DNA of 35,542 nucleotides from Bacteroidia bacterium (GTDB lineage Bacteria; Bacteroidota; Bacteroidia; M30B66): NCBI GenBank assembly GCA_018401705.1, contig JAGYKL010000031.1, positions 1 to 35,542 of the forward strand, read 5' to 3'. Shown piece by piece: positions 14,566 to 22,739 of this stretch (position 1 is its first letter; each line of letters starts with the position of its first letter). The notes under the pieces were generated by a model. It saw only the letters and a program-made list of their open reading frames with translations, ran no database searches and was not told where the DNA came from. The position numbers and the translations under genes were made by a program.

Positions 14566-16218
14566 ATGGCCAAACGTGCCGAAAGAGAGCCTCGAAAAAA
14601 AGCCGATGCTGAAAAAGAGCCTGTAAAGAGGGCAGCTAAAGAATCTAAAGGAGAAGAACTGTCAGATATTAATCCAGTAACTCCTGGAGCAAAAAGATTT
14701 TCTTTTACTCCAAGAACAGATTATGATAATAGCGCCGAAAAGGAAGATCGCAAAAGATTTAAGAGAGATGATTCGTCTGAGAAGCCAAGTCAATCTCGTG
14801 GTTCTGATTTTGACAAACCTTATGAAAAGAAGGAAAGAAAAGACGGAAGAAGGAATCTAAAGAAAGAAGGTGGTGGTTTTAAGAAAGAAATAGGCGATTC
14901 TTCATTTTCAGGTAAAAAAGACTCATTCTCTGATCGCCCAGCAAAACCTTCTTCAGGAGATAAAAAGGAAGGTAATTTCGATGATAAGAAACCTGGCAGA
15001 AGGCCTCGCACTAGTGAAAAGAGGTTTGAAAGAGATACTGATAAGCCTAGACCCTGGGAGGAAAAACCTAAGTTTTCTAAATCTTTTGACAAAGGTGATA
15101 AGTTCGAAAAACGTTCTGAGAGAAAACCTAGAGATGGGAATGATTCGGAAAAGAAATTCGACAGGAATTCTGACAAGCCAAAACCTTGGGCTGATAGAGA
15201 AAAATCTGATTTTGCTAAACCTTACAGCAAAGGAGATAAATTTGAAAAGGGACCCGAAAGAAAACCTCGTTTTGGAAATGATACCGATAGAGGAGAAAAG
15301 AAATCGGGTTTTCGCGATTATGAAAAAGACGATAGACCTTTTAAACGTCCAGTAAAACCTAGCCGTTTTGAAAAGTCTGACAATTCTGCAAGTGAAAAAA
15401 GAGGAGGTGAGAGATCAGAATGGATGGATGAAGTTCCTGCTAGCTGGAAACAAAAGAAGACTTATAAACCTAAGAAGGCGAAAGAACTTACACTTGAAGA
15501 TAAAGATGGAAAGATTAGGTTAAACAAATACATCTCTAATGCTGGAATTTGTTCTAGAAGAGAGGCTGACGAACTTATAAAAAGTGGCGCTGTTAAGGTA
15601 AATGGTAAGATCATTACAGAAATGGGTTACCGAATTGCCTCCACAGATAAGATTCAATACGGCGATCAAACACTTTCTACAGAAGTTAAACGCTACTTAT
15701 TGCTAAATAAACCGAAGGATTATATTACTACGGCAAATGACCCAGGCAATAGAAAAACAGTGATGGAACTTGTGCAAAAGGCTTGTAAAGAAAGATTGTA
15801 TCCAGTTGGAAGGCTCGATAGAGCTACAACAGGATTGCTTCTTTTCACCAATGATGGTGAATTAGCACGTAAGTTAACCCATCCTAGTCAGGAGATTAAA
15901 AAAGTGTATCATGTTACTTTGAGTAAAAATCTTAAAGCAATTGATATGAAAAGAATCATGGAAGGTCTCGAACTTGAAGATGGCAAAGCCGAAGTTGATG
16001 CAGTTGATTGGGTTGGTGATGGGAAGGCTAAAAATGAGATTGGAATAGAATTGCACTCTGGCAAAAACAGAATCGTACGTCGTATATTTGAACACTTGGG
16101 ATATGAAGTAGTGAAACTTGACCGCACCTTCTTTGCCGGATTAAATAAAAAAGATCTTGCTAGAGGGAATTTCAGATTTTTAACTGAGAAGGAGGTTGTT
16201 ATGCTTCGTATGAGCTAA
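14566..16218 (+). CDS. rluB: RluB/RsuA-type pseudouridine synthase with long charged N-terminal extension
   Basis: A 550-residue protein. The catalytic part starts near 317 with an S4 RNA-binding domain (IRLNKYISNAGICSRREADE). The RsuA/RluB-type synthase domain follows, with catalytic D418 in YPVGRLDRATTGLLLFTNDG. It converts uridine to pseudouridine in rRNA, most likely in 23S (RluB type). E. coli RluB is about 290 residues; the extra N-terminal 315 residues are low-complexity and rich in K, E, D, R, S and F, with degenerate recurring blocks such as DKPRPWEEKPKF / DKPKPWADREKS and KGDKFEK..ERKPR. That part is almost certainly disordered and probably binds RNA or ribosomes. Such extensions are common in Bacteroidota, but the length varies. 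It is followed after 10 bases by the GH3 gene, so the two may be co-transcribed. Confidence 0.9.
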   Translation: MAKRAEREPRKKADAEKEPVKRAAKESKGEELSDINPVTPGAKRFSFTPRTDYDNSAEKEDRKRFKRDDSSEKPSQSRGSDFDKPYEKKERKDGRRNLKKEGGGFKKEIGDSSFSGKKDSFSDRPAKPSSGDKKEGNFDDKKPGRRPRTSEKRFERDTDKPRPWEEKPKFSKSFDKGDKFEKRSERKPRDGNDSEKKFDRNSDKPKPWADREKSDFAKPYSKGDKFEKGPERKPRFGNDTDRGEKKSGFRDYEKDDRPFKRPVKPSRFEKSDNSASEKRGGERSEWMDEVPASWKQKKTYKPKKAKELTLEDKDGKIRLNKYISNAGICSRREADELIKSGAVKVNGKIITEMGYRIASTDKIQYGDQTLSTEVKRYLLLNKPKDYITTANDPGNRKTVMELVQKACKERLYPVGRLDRATTGLLLFTNDGELARKLTHPSQEIKKVYHVTLSKNLKAIDMKRIMEGLELEDGKAEVDAVDWVGDGKAKNEIGIELHSGKNRIVRRIFEHLGYEVVKLDRTFFAGLNKKDLARGNFRFLTEKEVVMLRMS

Positions 16219-16228
16219 TGGATTTAAC

Positions 16229-17764
16229 ATGGCCTTGATAGGAAAAGCGATAAAAAGAGCATTAACTCTGCAAACCACATTAAGAAAGGTTCGCAGGCGT
16301 CAATCTGCTGATAAAATGCAAGAGAAGACTTTTTTAAAGCTTCTGCGAAAGGCTCAGCACACGGCTTTTGGAAATCATTATGCTTTTGATGAAATATTAA
16401 AAGCCACTGATCCTTATGCTAAGTTCAAAAAGAATGTTCCCGTTTTTAATTATGAGAGCTTGCATGATGCCTGGTGGCACAGAAGCCTAGAAGGTGAAGA
16501 AGATGTTACCTGGCCTGGGAAAGTGCAATATTTTGCCTTGAGTTCAGGCACCTCCGGTTCTCCCAGTAAAAAAATACCTGTTACACAGGCAATGATTAGG
16601 AGTATCAAAAGAACTAGCATTAGACAAATACTATCATTGGCCTACTATGATTTGCCTCCCGAATTATTCGAAAAAGGCATCTTCATGTTGGGCGGTTCTA
16701 CTGATTTACAGTGGAGGTCAAGTTATTATGAAGGTGACTTAAGCGGAATAAATTTCACACAGATTCCTTTTTGGTTTCAAGCGCATTATAAACCCGGAAA
16801 AAAGATTGCACGAGAAAGAGACTGGGAAGCTAAGATTGAAGAAATTGTAAAATCTGCAAAAGATTGGGACATTGGAATTATTGTAGGCGTACCGGCCTGG
16901 ATTCAAATCGTTATTGAAAGGATTATAAAGCATTATAACCTAAATAACATTCATGATATTTGGCCTAACCTGAAGATCTACGTTCATGGAGGTGTCTTTT
17001 TTGAACCCTATAAAAAAGGATTTGAAAAGCTTCTAGCCGAGCCCCTTTATTATATAGAAACTTATCTGGCTTCAGAAGGATTTATTGCTTACCAGAGCAA
17101 TAAAGAAAGAAATGCCATGGAACTTGTTTTAAACAATGGAATATTTTTCGAATTCATTCCATTTAATGAAAGAAATTTCAATCAAGAAGGTGGTTTAGAA
17201 AGCAACCCACAAATTATCTCTTTAGAAGATGCAAAGGAAGGTGTAGAATATGCCTTGCTAATTTCTACCTGCGCTGGCGCTTGGAGATATATGATTGGTG
17301 ATACTATTAAATTTATCGACAAAGCTAGAAGTGAAATTATTATTACCGGGCGCACAAAACATTATTTAAGTATTTGTGGTGAGCACCTTAGCGTAGATAA
17401 TATGAATCATGCCGTAATGATGGTGTCTGAGGAACTTGGTGTGATTGTTCCCGAATTCTGTGTCGCAGGTGAAATTGATGACAAAATCTTCAGGCATAAG
17501 TGGTACATTGGCACAAACGATGAAGTTAATGCTGAAGAGTTCCAACATAAACTAGATGATGCTCTAAAGCAATTGAATGATGATTATAAGGTAGAAAGGC
17601 GGTCTGCATTAAAGCATATGCAGCTAGAAATTCTTCCTGTTGATATGTTTTACGATTGGATGAGATCTCTTGGCAAAGAAGGTGGACAGAACAAGTTCCC
17701 TCGAGTTCTAAAGAAGGAGCAACTTACTCAATGGGAGGAATTTATTAAAATGAGTGAGGCCTGA
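16229..17764 (+). CDS. GH3 auxin-responsive promoter family protein (acyl-adenylating enzyme)
   Basis: A 511-residue GH3-family member of the ANL adenylate-forming superfamily. It has the P-loop-like phosphate motif LSSGTSGSPSKKIPVT (about 108-123), family motifs YIETYLASEGF and YALLISTCAGAWRYMIGDTIKF, and a C-terminal lid with ITGRTKHYLSICGEHLS. In plants GH3 proteins activate hormones such as auxin or jasmonate and join them to amino acids. The bacterial members have no firmly established substrate. Length is normal and all motifs are present. The stop TGA overlaps the ATG of the next gene (TGATG), so the LysE-type exporter is translationally coupled. This suggests, as inference, that the enzyme's product or substrate (amino acid or conjugate) is what the transporter moves. 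Confidence 0.92.
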   Translation: MALIGKAIKRALTLQTTLRKVRRRQSADKMQEKTFLKLLRKAQHTAFGNHYAFDEILKATDPYAKFKKNVPVFNYESLHDAWWHRSLEGEEDVTWPGKVQYFALSSGTSGSPSKKIPVTQAMIRSIKRTSIRQILSLAYYDLPPELFEKGIFMLGGSTDLQWRSSYYEGDLSGINFTQIPFWFQAHYKPGKKIARERDWEAKIEEIVKSAKDWDIGIIVGVPAWIQIVIERIIKHYNLNNIHDIWPNLKIYVHGGVFFEPYKKGFEKLLAEPLYYIETYLASEGFIAYQSNKERNAMELVLNNGIFFEFIPFNERNFNQEGGLESNPQIISLEDAKEGVEYALLISTCAGAWRYMIGDTIKFIDKARSEIIITGRTKHYLSICGEHLSVDNMNHAVMMVSEELGVIVPEFCVAGEIDDKIFRHKWYIGTNDEVNAEEFQHKLDDALKQLNDDYKVERRSALKHMQLEILPVDMFYDWMRSLGKEGGQNKFPRVLKKEQLTQWEEFIKMSEA

Positions 17765-18408
17765 TGGAAGGAGCTATCTGGAATGGTTTTATTATGGGAT
17801 TGGGCTTGAGCTTCTCTTTCGGTCCTGTTTTCTTTTTACTAATTCAGACGAGTATCGATAAAGGTTGGAGAGAGTCGCTAATCTTTGATGCCGGGGTACT
17901 CTTAAGCGATTTAATCATAATAGTACTTGCGATGTTACTCATATTCTCGATGGGTATCCATATTGACTTTCAAAAGCAAGCAATTAAGTTCTGGACTACT
18001 ATGCTTGGGGCAGCAATTCTAATCATATTTGGATTAGTGCTAATCCTCAATCCTCAAAAAGGTAACCAACCAAGCGAAAATGACGATTTGGAAAAGGTTT
18101 CTGTTATGAAACCTAGAGGTCTGTTCTTAAAAGGCCTAGGAATAAACTTCCTTAACCCTTCGGTTTTTCTTATTTGGTTTGGCGCTGTACCCGCAGTTGC
18201 GGGTGGATATGATGGAAACATGAAAATGATTGTGACATTTTTCATCAGTACTTTGGTTTCTTATTTCGTTGTCGATCTTGGAAAGATCTATGCTGCCAGG
18301 AAATTAAAGCGTTTCCTAAACCCTAAGGCTATCACCCTATTTCACCGGATTTCAGGAATTATTTTTCTTGCCATTGCAGCTTGGCTTATTTACAAGTTCT
18401 TTTCCTGA
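17764..18408 (+). CDS. LysE family amino-acid exporter
   Basis: A 214-residue polytopic inner-membrane protein of the LysE/RhtB family, which exports amino acids or related small molecules. Family features are the N-terminal GLSFSFGPVFFLLIQTSIDKGWRESLIFDAGVLLSDL (about 13-50) and the LGINFLNPSVFLIWFG (about 123-138) motif. About six hydrophobic segments are visible. It begins in a 1-base overlap with the GH3 stop codon. It ends convergently, overlapping the tfoX-like gene by 19 bases on the opposite strand. Confidence 0.9.
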   Translation: MEGAIWNGFIMGLGLSFSFGPVFFLLIQTSIDKGWRESLIFDAGVLLSDLIIIVLAMLLIFSMGIHIDFQKQAIKFWTTMLGAAILIIFGLVLILNPQKGNQPSENDDLEKVSVMKPRGLFLKGLGINFLNPSVFLIWFGAVPAVAGGYDGNMKMIVTFFISTLVSYFVVDLGKIYAARKLKRFLNPKAITLFHRISGIIFLAIAAWLIYKFFS

Positions 18409-18746
18409 ATTAAAAGCTGGTTAAACTCAAAAGCTTTTGATATCCAGAAATCCAGATCACTTTCACTATCAAAGCCTTCCGGGCTTACATACAAAAATCC
18501 TCGCATAACCCTTCCGGTAAAATCCATAGCTCTACTTCCTTTTGAACCCAAAAGCTCAGCATAAGGCAGTTTTCCGACTCTAATCATTAACCTGTCTGTT
18601 TGTGTAACTTTCTCCTTATCGATTCCTACACACATCTTACTATTAACCATAAAAATCAAGCCTCCCATCATTTTGCGTTCTTCCACTAATCCTTTATTTT
18701 TCAATCTGATTCTGAGCCGATCTGCAAGGTATTCGCTGTAAGCCAT
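18390..18746 (-). CDS. TfoX N-terminal domain protein
   Basis: A 118-residue protein made only of the TfoX-N domain: YLADRLRIRL, then VEERKMMGGLIFMVNSKMCVGI, LMIRVG and MRGFLYVSPEG. Single-domain versions are common outside the gammaproteobacterial competence regulators; no competence role should be inferred. The 3' end overlaps the lysE-type gene in convergent orientation. The upstream region is 112 bases, shared with the divergent coiled-coil gene. Confidence 0.88.
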   Translation of the reverse strand: MAYSEYLADRLRIRLKNKGLVEERKMMGGLIFMVNSKMCVGIDKEKVTQTDRLMIRVGKLPYAELLGSKGSRAMDFTGRVMRGFLYVSPEGFDSESDLDFWISKAFEFNQLLIQEKNL

Positions 18747-18858
18747 GATTTTTTTACGCTCTAATAGTGTTAGATTTTGTTAAAATAAACTAATCCTGAC
18801 TTATATCATATTTTAATGGATAAATCCTTCTCAAATTTGTTTCTTAATAATTGATATT

Positions 18859-19239
18859 ATGGAGACATCACTAATTACAGAACAACATCGTGATCATCGC
18901 GAATGGTTAAATACAATTGCTTTTTATAGAGACGAAGTTAAAATTATGCAAAACCGTATTGAGGAAATTGCTTCCAAAAATACAGGTCAGGAAGTTATGG
19001 CTCAGGTTGAGCATTTTCAAAATCAATTGATTGTTCAAACAGACAATCTAGACAGGTTGAGTCACGACATCAGAAAGCACGAACAAGAAATTTCTGAAAT
19101 GATCAAAGCCAACCCTATAGCTTCTGATCACAGAAGAGCCCCTGTGCATAAAGAACATGTAGAAGCTATGGAGAGTTTCGAGAAAATTTTTAGCGATTTA
19201 AGAAAAGAACTCATCCTTTTCTTAGCTAAAGTAATGTAA
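18859..19239 (+). CDS. Small coiled-coil hypothetical protein
   Basis: A 126-residue, mostly helical, charged protein with heptad-like hydrophobic spacing (EVKIMQNRIEEIASKN; VEHFQNQLIVQTDNLDRLSHDI). It has a His-rich N-terminus (HRDHREW) and HRRAPVHKEH near 105. There is no signal peptide or known domain. His residues might bind metal, but this is not established. It is flanked by tfoX-like (divergent) and the cysteine desulfurase (convergent, 1 base between stops). Confidence 0.7.
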   Translation: METSLITEQHRDHREWLNTIAFYRDEVKIMQNRIEEIASKNTGQEVMAQVEHFQNQLIVQTDNLDRLSHDIRKHEQEISEMIKANPIASDHRRAPVHKEHVEAMESFEKIFSDLRKELILFLAKVM

Positions 19240-19240
19240 G

Positions 19241-20386
19241 CTAACTTAAGCTAGATAGTTTTCCCAAAATCAACTTACTAGCCTTTTCAATAGAATCGGC
19301 ATTGGTATATTTACCAATGCTGATTCTATAACTTTCTAAAGCTTCCTCTTCTGTTAATCCCATAGCTAAAAGCACATGAGAAGGTTCTTTCAAAGCCGAA
19401 GTGCATGCCGAACCAGAAGAAAAAGACAATTCAGGCAGCATAGGAAAAAACCTGTCGGCTTTAAGTCCCCTTATCCTGAAGTTGATTGTATTTGGCAATC
19501 TGTCAACCCCACTCATGTTTAGAGTTATCCGGTTGTTTGCAGTTAAATCTTGTTCCAACAAATTTCTAAGATTCAACAGTTTCGCTACATCATCTTGCAA
19601 ATGATTCATACTTAATTTTGCAGCCATACCTAAACCTGCAATTTGATGGGTTGGCAAAGTACCTGCTCTGATTCCAGATTCTTGTCCACCTCCAAAAATG
19701 ATAGGCTGTAATTTTACTCTTGGTTTTTTTCGCCTCACATACAATGCAGCTACTCCTTTTGGGCCGTAAAATTTATGAGCAGAAATTGCTAATAAGTCAA
19801 CCCCCAAATCATCTACATTCACCTTCATTTTTCCAATTGCCTGACTTGCGTCGCATATAACCAGGGCTCCTTTCTTTCTGGCTATAGCCGAAATTCTTTC
19901 CACAGGCAAGACTTTGCCTGTTTCATTATTAGCCAACATAGAAATAACAGCCAAAGTATCTTCACGAACTTCCTGCTCTAATTTAGCTTCATCGATATTT
20001 CCTTGAGAATCTACATCCAAAATAGAAATCTCATACCCTAATACTTTCAGCTGTTGTAAAACATCTAAAACGGCTTTATGCTCGGTAGCAAAACTTACAA
20101 AATGTCTCCCCCTTGCTGAATATGCTTGAGCAACACCCTGAATTGCAAGATTTAAAGATTCTGTAGCTCCTGATGTGAAAATAATTTCTTTAGACTCGGC
20201 GCCTAACAATTCAGAGGTCTGTTCTCTGGCTATTTGTATAGCCTCGGCTGCAATCCATCCAAATGAGTGAGTTTTACTTGACGCATTACCATAGTTCTCT
20301 GTTAAATAAGGAAGCATTGCTTTTAATACTTCTTTATCTATTGGAGTTGTAGCATTGTAATCAAGATAAATAGGTCTCTCAGACAT
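19241..20386 (-). CDS. Cysteine desulfurase (IscS/NifS-like)
   Basis: A 381-residue PLP-dependent class V aminotransferase-fold enzyme that removes sulfur from cysteine for Fe-S cluster or thio-modification pathways. Visible features are the N-terminal IYLDYNATTP, TSGATESLNL (71-80), H103 in ATEHKAVL, D179 in ICDASQ, the PLP lysine K205 in SAHKFYGPKG, RAGTLP (240-245), and the persulfide cysteine C328 in SSGSACTS. No iscU, iscA or suf genes are adjacent, so its pathway cannot be fixed; a tRNA-thiolation or general role is equally possible. Its ATG overlaps the end of the upstream helical-repeat gene by 8 bases, so the pair form one transcript. Confidence 0.95.
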   Translation of the reverse strand: MSERPIYLDYNATTPIDKEVLKAMLPYLTENYGNASSKTHSFGWIAAEAIQIAREQTSELLGAESKEIIFTSGATESLNLAIQGVAQAYSARGRHFVSFATEHKAVLDVLQQLKVLGYEISILDVDSQGNIDEAKLEQEVREDTLAVISMLANNETGKVLPVERISAIARKKGALVICDASQAIGKMKVNVDDLGVDLLAISAHKFYGPKGVAALYVRRKKPRVKLQPIIFGGGQESGIRAGTLPTHQIAGLGMAAKLSMNHLQDDVAKLLNLRNLLEQDLTANNRITLNMSGVDRLPNTINFRIRGLKADRFFPMLPELSFSSGSACTSALKEPSHVLLAMGLTEEEALESYRISIGKYTNADSIEKASKLILGKLSSLS

Positions 20387-21836
20387 GAATCTTTTCTTTT
20401 AACCACCTTGAATAACGAATAATCTCATCTTCTTCCGATTGAGATTCTAATTGAGCAATCAGATTGAGCAATTCCGACCTTAAATCTTTTGACTTCAAGC
20501 CTCCCGACAATTCAGCACTTTTGCTGATTAAAAAGAGCATTGACTTTTCAATCTCATTCTCATCCATGTCAAGTTCTTTCTTAAATTCTTTGTTAACCTG
20601 ATCAAATCTATACTTCCAAAAATCCAAATCACCCAACTCATATCGAATAATTAACTCGGCTACAGCTATTTTAAACTTCAAAGCTCTGTCGGCTTTTGTG
20701 TAGCTATCCATTAAATAGGTTTTATTCAAGTTTTTAATTGCCTGACTAAAATCCTTAATATCAAAATAGCTCGTAGCAAGGTTTACATAAATAAACAATT
20801 CATAAAATGGAAGTTTCTTGATATTTTCCAGCTTCTGCATTTCTTTTAGAAGCCTGATTGCTTCGGGAACATCAAACGTGCTGTAATTATTTACCAATGC
20901 ATTATAATAGAAGATTTCGTACTTATTATATAGTAACTGATGGTGTTCATTCATAGCTTCCTTAAGCGTTTGGGCATACTTTAAAGATTCTTTAACTTTA
21001 CTATTCTTAAAGAGAGTATTTACGATATAAGTAAGCATCTGCAATTTTATCTCATGGGTGTTCCTGGTAAATAACTGCTCAGTAGTAAAAGCTTCCCAGG
21101 TTTGTAACAGATAAGTTTCTAAACTTTGATATTCCTTCTTTTGAAGTAGCATTTGACTTACCAATGAATACAACTTAAATCTGAATCTAGCAGATTTCTT
21201 AGCTGCTGAATCGGCCATAAACTGATCTGTTACTTGCTCCAGCATCTCTAAGAGATTATTTTCTTTTGCTCCAAAATTCTGGGTTACCTTCAAGCGGTAG
21301 GATACAACTGCAAGCATATCATCCATTTGCCTTAACCTAGCTAAAGACTCATTGTTTTCCCTTCTTAAATCAATATATTCTTCAGGGTTAATTACTAACA
21401 AAGTGTGCGAAAGCTGAATGAATTCACCATAAATTATATCTAGTAGTTCATGATTCTCTATTTTCCGAGCTCTTTGCTCAGCCTTCTTGAGAAAATAAAA
21501 GGCGATTTTATGCTGATTCTTTGCCAAATAAACTTTAACAACCTGAAGCAATCGCATTAACTGTAGCCACTCTTCATCACCCTGATGCTGCAAAACCAAT
21601 GATGTATTTATATCATCAACCAGCCTGTTCTTCAATCTGTAATAAGCGTTTTTGTCAGATTTTCCATAAAGCTGACGCACAATCTTGTCCTCATCCTGAT
21701 CAGCCTTTTTCCTCATAAAATCAAACAACCTAATATCTTTTCTTTGCTCATTGCTCTCCTGGCGATGTGCAAATATCTTGAAGAATCTAACCTCTTCTTT
21801 ACTTAACCCTTCTACAATCTGAGAAAGCAACTCCAT
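20379..21836 (-). CDS. Helical-repeat hypothetical protein
   Basis: A 485-residue, almost entirely alpha-helical cytoplasmic protein without a signal peptide. The N-terminus (VEGLSKEEVRFFKIFAHRQ; IVRQLYGKSDKNAYYRLKNRLVDDI) looks like a conserved DNA-binding-like or adaptor helical module seen in Bacteroidota hypothetical proteins. The remainder (about 90-480) resembles degenerate TPR-type helix pairs (FYELFIYVNLATSYFDIKDFSQAIKNLNKTYL). No enzymatic motif is seen. It is translationally coupled to the cysteine desulfurase. Confidence 0.72.
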   Translation of the reverse strand: MELLSQIVEGLSKEEVRFFKIFAHRQESNEQRKDIRLFDFMRKKADQDEDKIVRQLYGKSDKNAYYRLKNRLVDDINTSLVLQHQGDEEWLQLMRLLQVVKVYLAKNQHKIAFYFLKKAEQRARKIENHELLDIIYGEFIQLSHTLLVINPEEYIDLRRENNESLARLRQMDDMLAVVSYRLKVTQNFGAKENNLLEMLEQVTDQFMADSAAKKSARFRFKLYSLVSQMLLQKKEYQSLETYLLQTWEAFTTEQLFTRNTHEIKLQMLTYIVNTLFKNSKVKESLKYAQTLKEAMNEHHQLLYNKYEIFYYNALVNNYSTFDVPEAIRLLKEMQKLENIKKLPFYELFIYVNLATSYFDIKDFSQAIKNLNKTYLMDSYTKADRALKFKIAVAELIIRYELGDLDFWKYRFDQVNKEFKKELDMDENEIEKSMLFLISKSAELSGGLKSKDLRSELLNLIAQLESQSEEDEIIRYSRWLKEKIHV

Positions 21837-21901
21837 ATTTTAGTATATTTGAACGAGTAAGAATTTTACAAGTTTACACATTTTAATGATTGATAATAAA
21901 G

Positions 21902-21909
21902 TACTTTTG
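21902..21909 (+). promoter_or_regulatory. Bacteroidota -7 promoter box TACTTTTG
   Basis: TACTTTTG fits TAnnTTTG and lies 27 bases upstream of ATG 21937. The leader between them is A-rich, as usual for translation initiation in Bacteroidota. Confidence 0.5.
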
Positions 21910-21936
21910 GATTAGAAGTAAAAAACAAACAAAAAA

Positions 21937-22665
21937 ATGTCTGTCAACCAAGCCATAAGAGTCAGAAAAAAAGCACTCCTTTTCAAGGTTCTGTTTATGG
22001 TTTTGCTTGGGTTTACCATTCAGTCAAGCACTTTAAGAGCTCAGGTGCAGGGTTTACAATTGAACTATTTCAATTTACCAGATACAATTTACTTTCAATC
22101 TTTGGTGCCGGTTGATTTTAGCATTACTAATACCACCGACAGCAACCTTTTAGGGAATCTTAAAATTAATTTCCTGAATGAGACTCTAAATAATGTTGAA
22201 GCTCCTTTAGGTGGATTTGAAGCTATACAATTTTTTGCTCCACTCCAGGAAAGATCATTCACAACATTTATTCCTGTTGAACCTGAGTACTTTATTGAAG
22301 GTGGGAATACCGTTGTGATTTGGCCCTCATTTGTTGGGCAACCGATTCCTGCAGTTGATTCAATAAGAATAACTGTTTTCGTTGGAGAAGTAAACGGTGT
22401 TTCAGGAAACCCACCATCGTTGCTAAATTTCTTTCACATTCAGAATCCTGTTTTAAACAGAATCTTTTTCAAGCCTAAGCATGGAACTGCAATACCTGAA
22501 TTTGTGACTATTTTTGATGCAAGTGGCAGAGTATTACTTCAAGCTGTTCCGTCTGCAGACGGCTCTATTGATGTTTCTCAACTTCCTGATGGCATACTTT
22601 TCATTCAAGCTCAGCTTGAGAATGATATTTCAGGCTATTTTAAGCTGATTAAGACTAGTCAATAA
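21937..22665 (+). CDS. Secreted protein with T9SS-type C-terminal sorting domain
   Basis: A 242-residue exported protein. It has a basic N-region followed by a signal peptide (KVLFMVLLGFTIQSSTLRAQ, cleavage near AQ). Residues of about 30-150 look like a single beta-sandwich domain (LPDTIYFQSLVPVDFSITNTTDS). The last 75 residues (NPVLNRIFFKPKHG ... VTIFDASGRVLLQ ... GSIDVSQLPDGILFIQAQ ... GYFKLIKT) match a type A T9SS C-terminal sorting domain. The protein is thus likely to be surface-attached or released. No function can be given. Monocistronic with its own promoter box. Confidence 0.78.
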   Translation: MSVNQAIRVRKKALLFKVLFMVLLGFTIQSSTLRAQVQGLQLNYFNLPDTIYFQSLVPVDFSITNTTDSNLLGNLKINFLNETLNNVEAPLGGFEAIQFFAPLQERSFTTFIPVEPEYFIEGGNTVVIWPSFVGQPIPAVDSIRITVFVGEVNGVSGNPPSLLNFFHIQNPVLNRIFFKPKHGTAIPEFVTIFDASGRVLLQAVPSADGSIDVSQLPDGILFIQAQLENDISGYFKLIKTSQ

Positions 22666-22716
22666 ATTCCTGAACAAAAGAATTACTTTCCTGTTAAGGT
22701 CTTAATTTTCTTGCCT

Positions 22717-22724
22717 TACTTTTG
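22717..22724 (+). promoter_or_regulatory. Bacteroidota -7 promoter box TACTTTTG for ispG
   Basis: TACTTTTG at 22717-22724 fits TAnnTTTG and ends 15 bases before ATG 22740. The TTG at 22722 that would give a longer frame is inside this box, so the ATG is the start. Confidence 0.55.
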
Positions 22725-22739
22725 CCACAAACAGGGTAC

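Noticed and set aside
14820-15355. Antisense and out-of-frame ORFs over the rluB-like extension
   Set aside because: They are created by the biased purine-rich low-complexity coding sequence (Ser/Phe/Leu-rich on the antisense strand); no start signals or homology.
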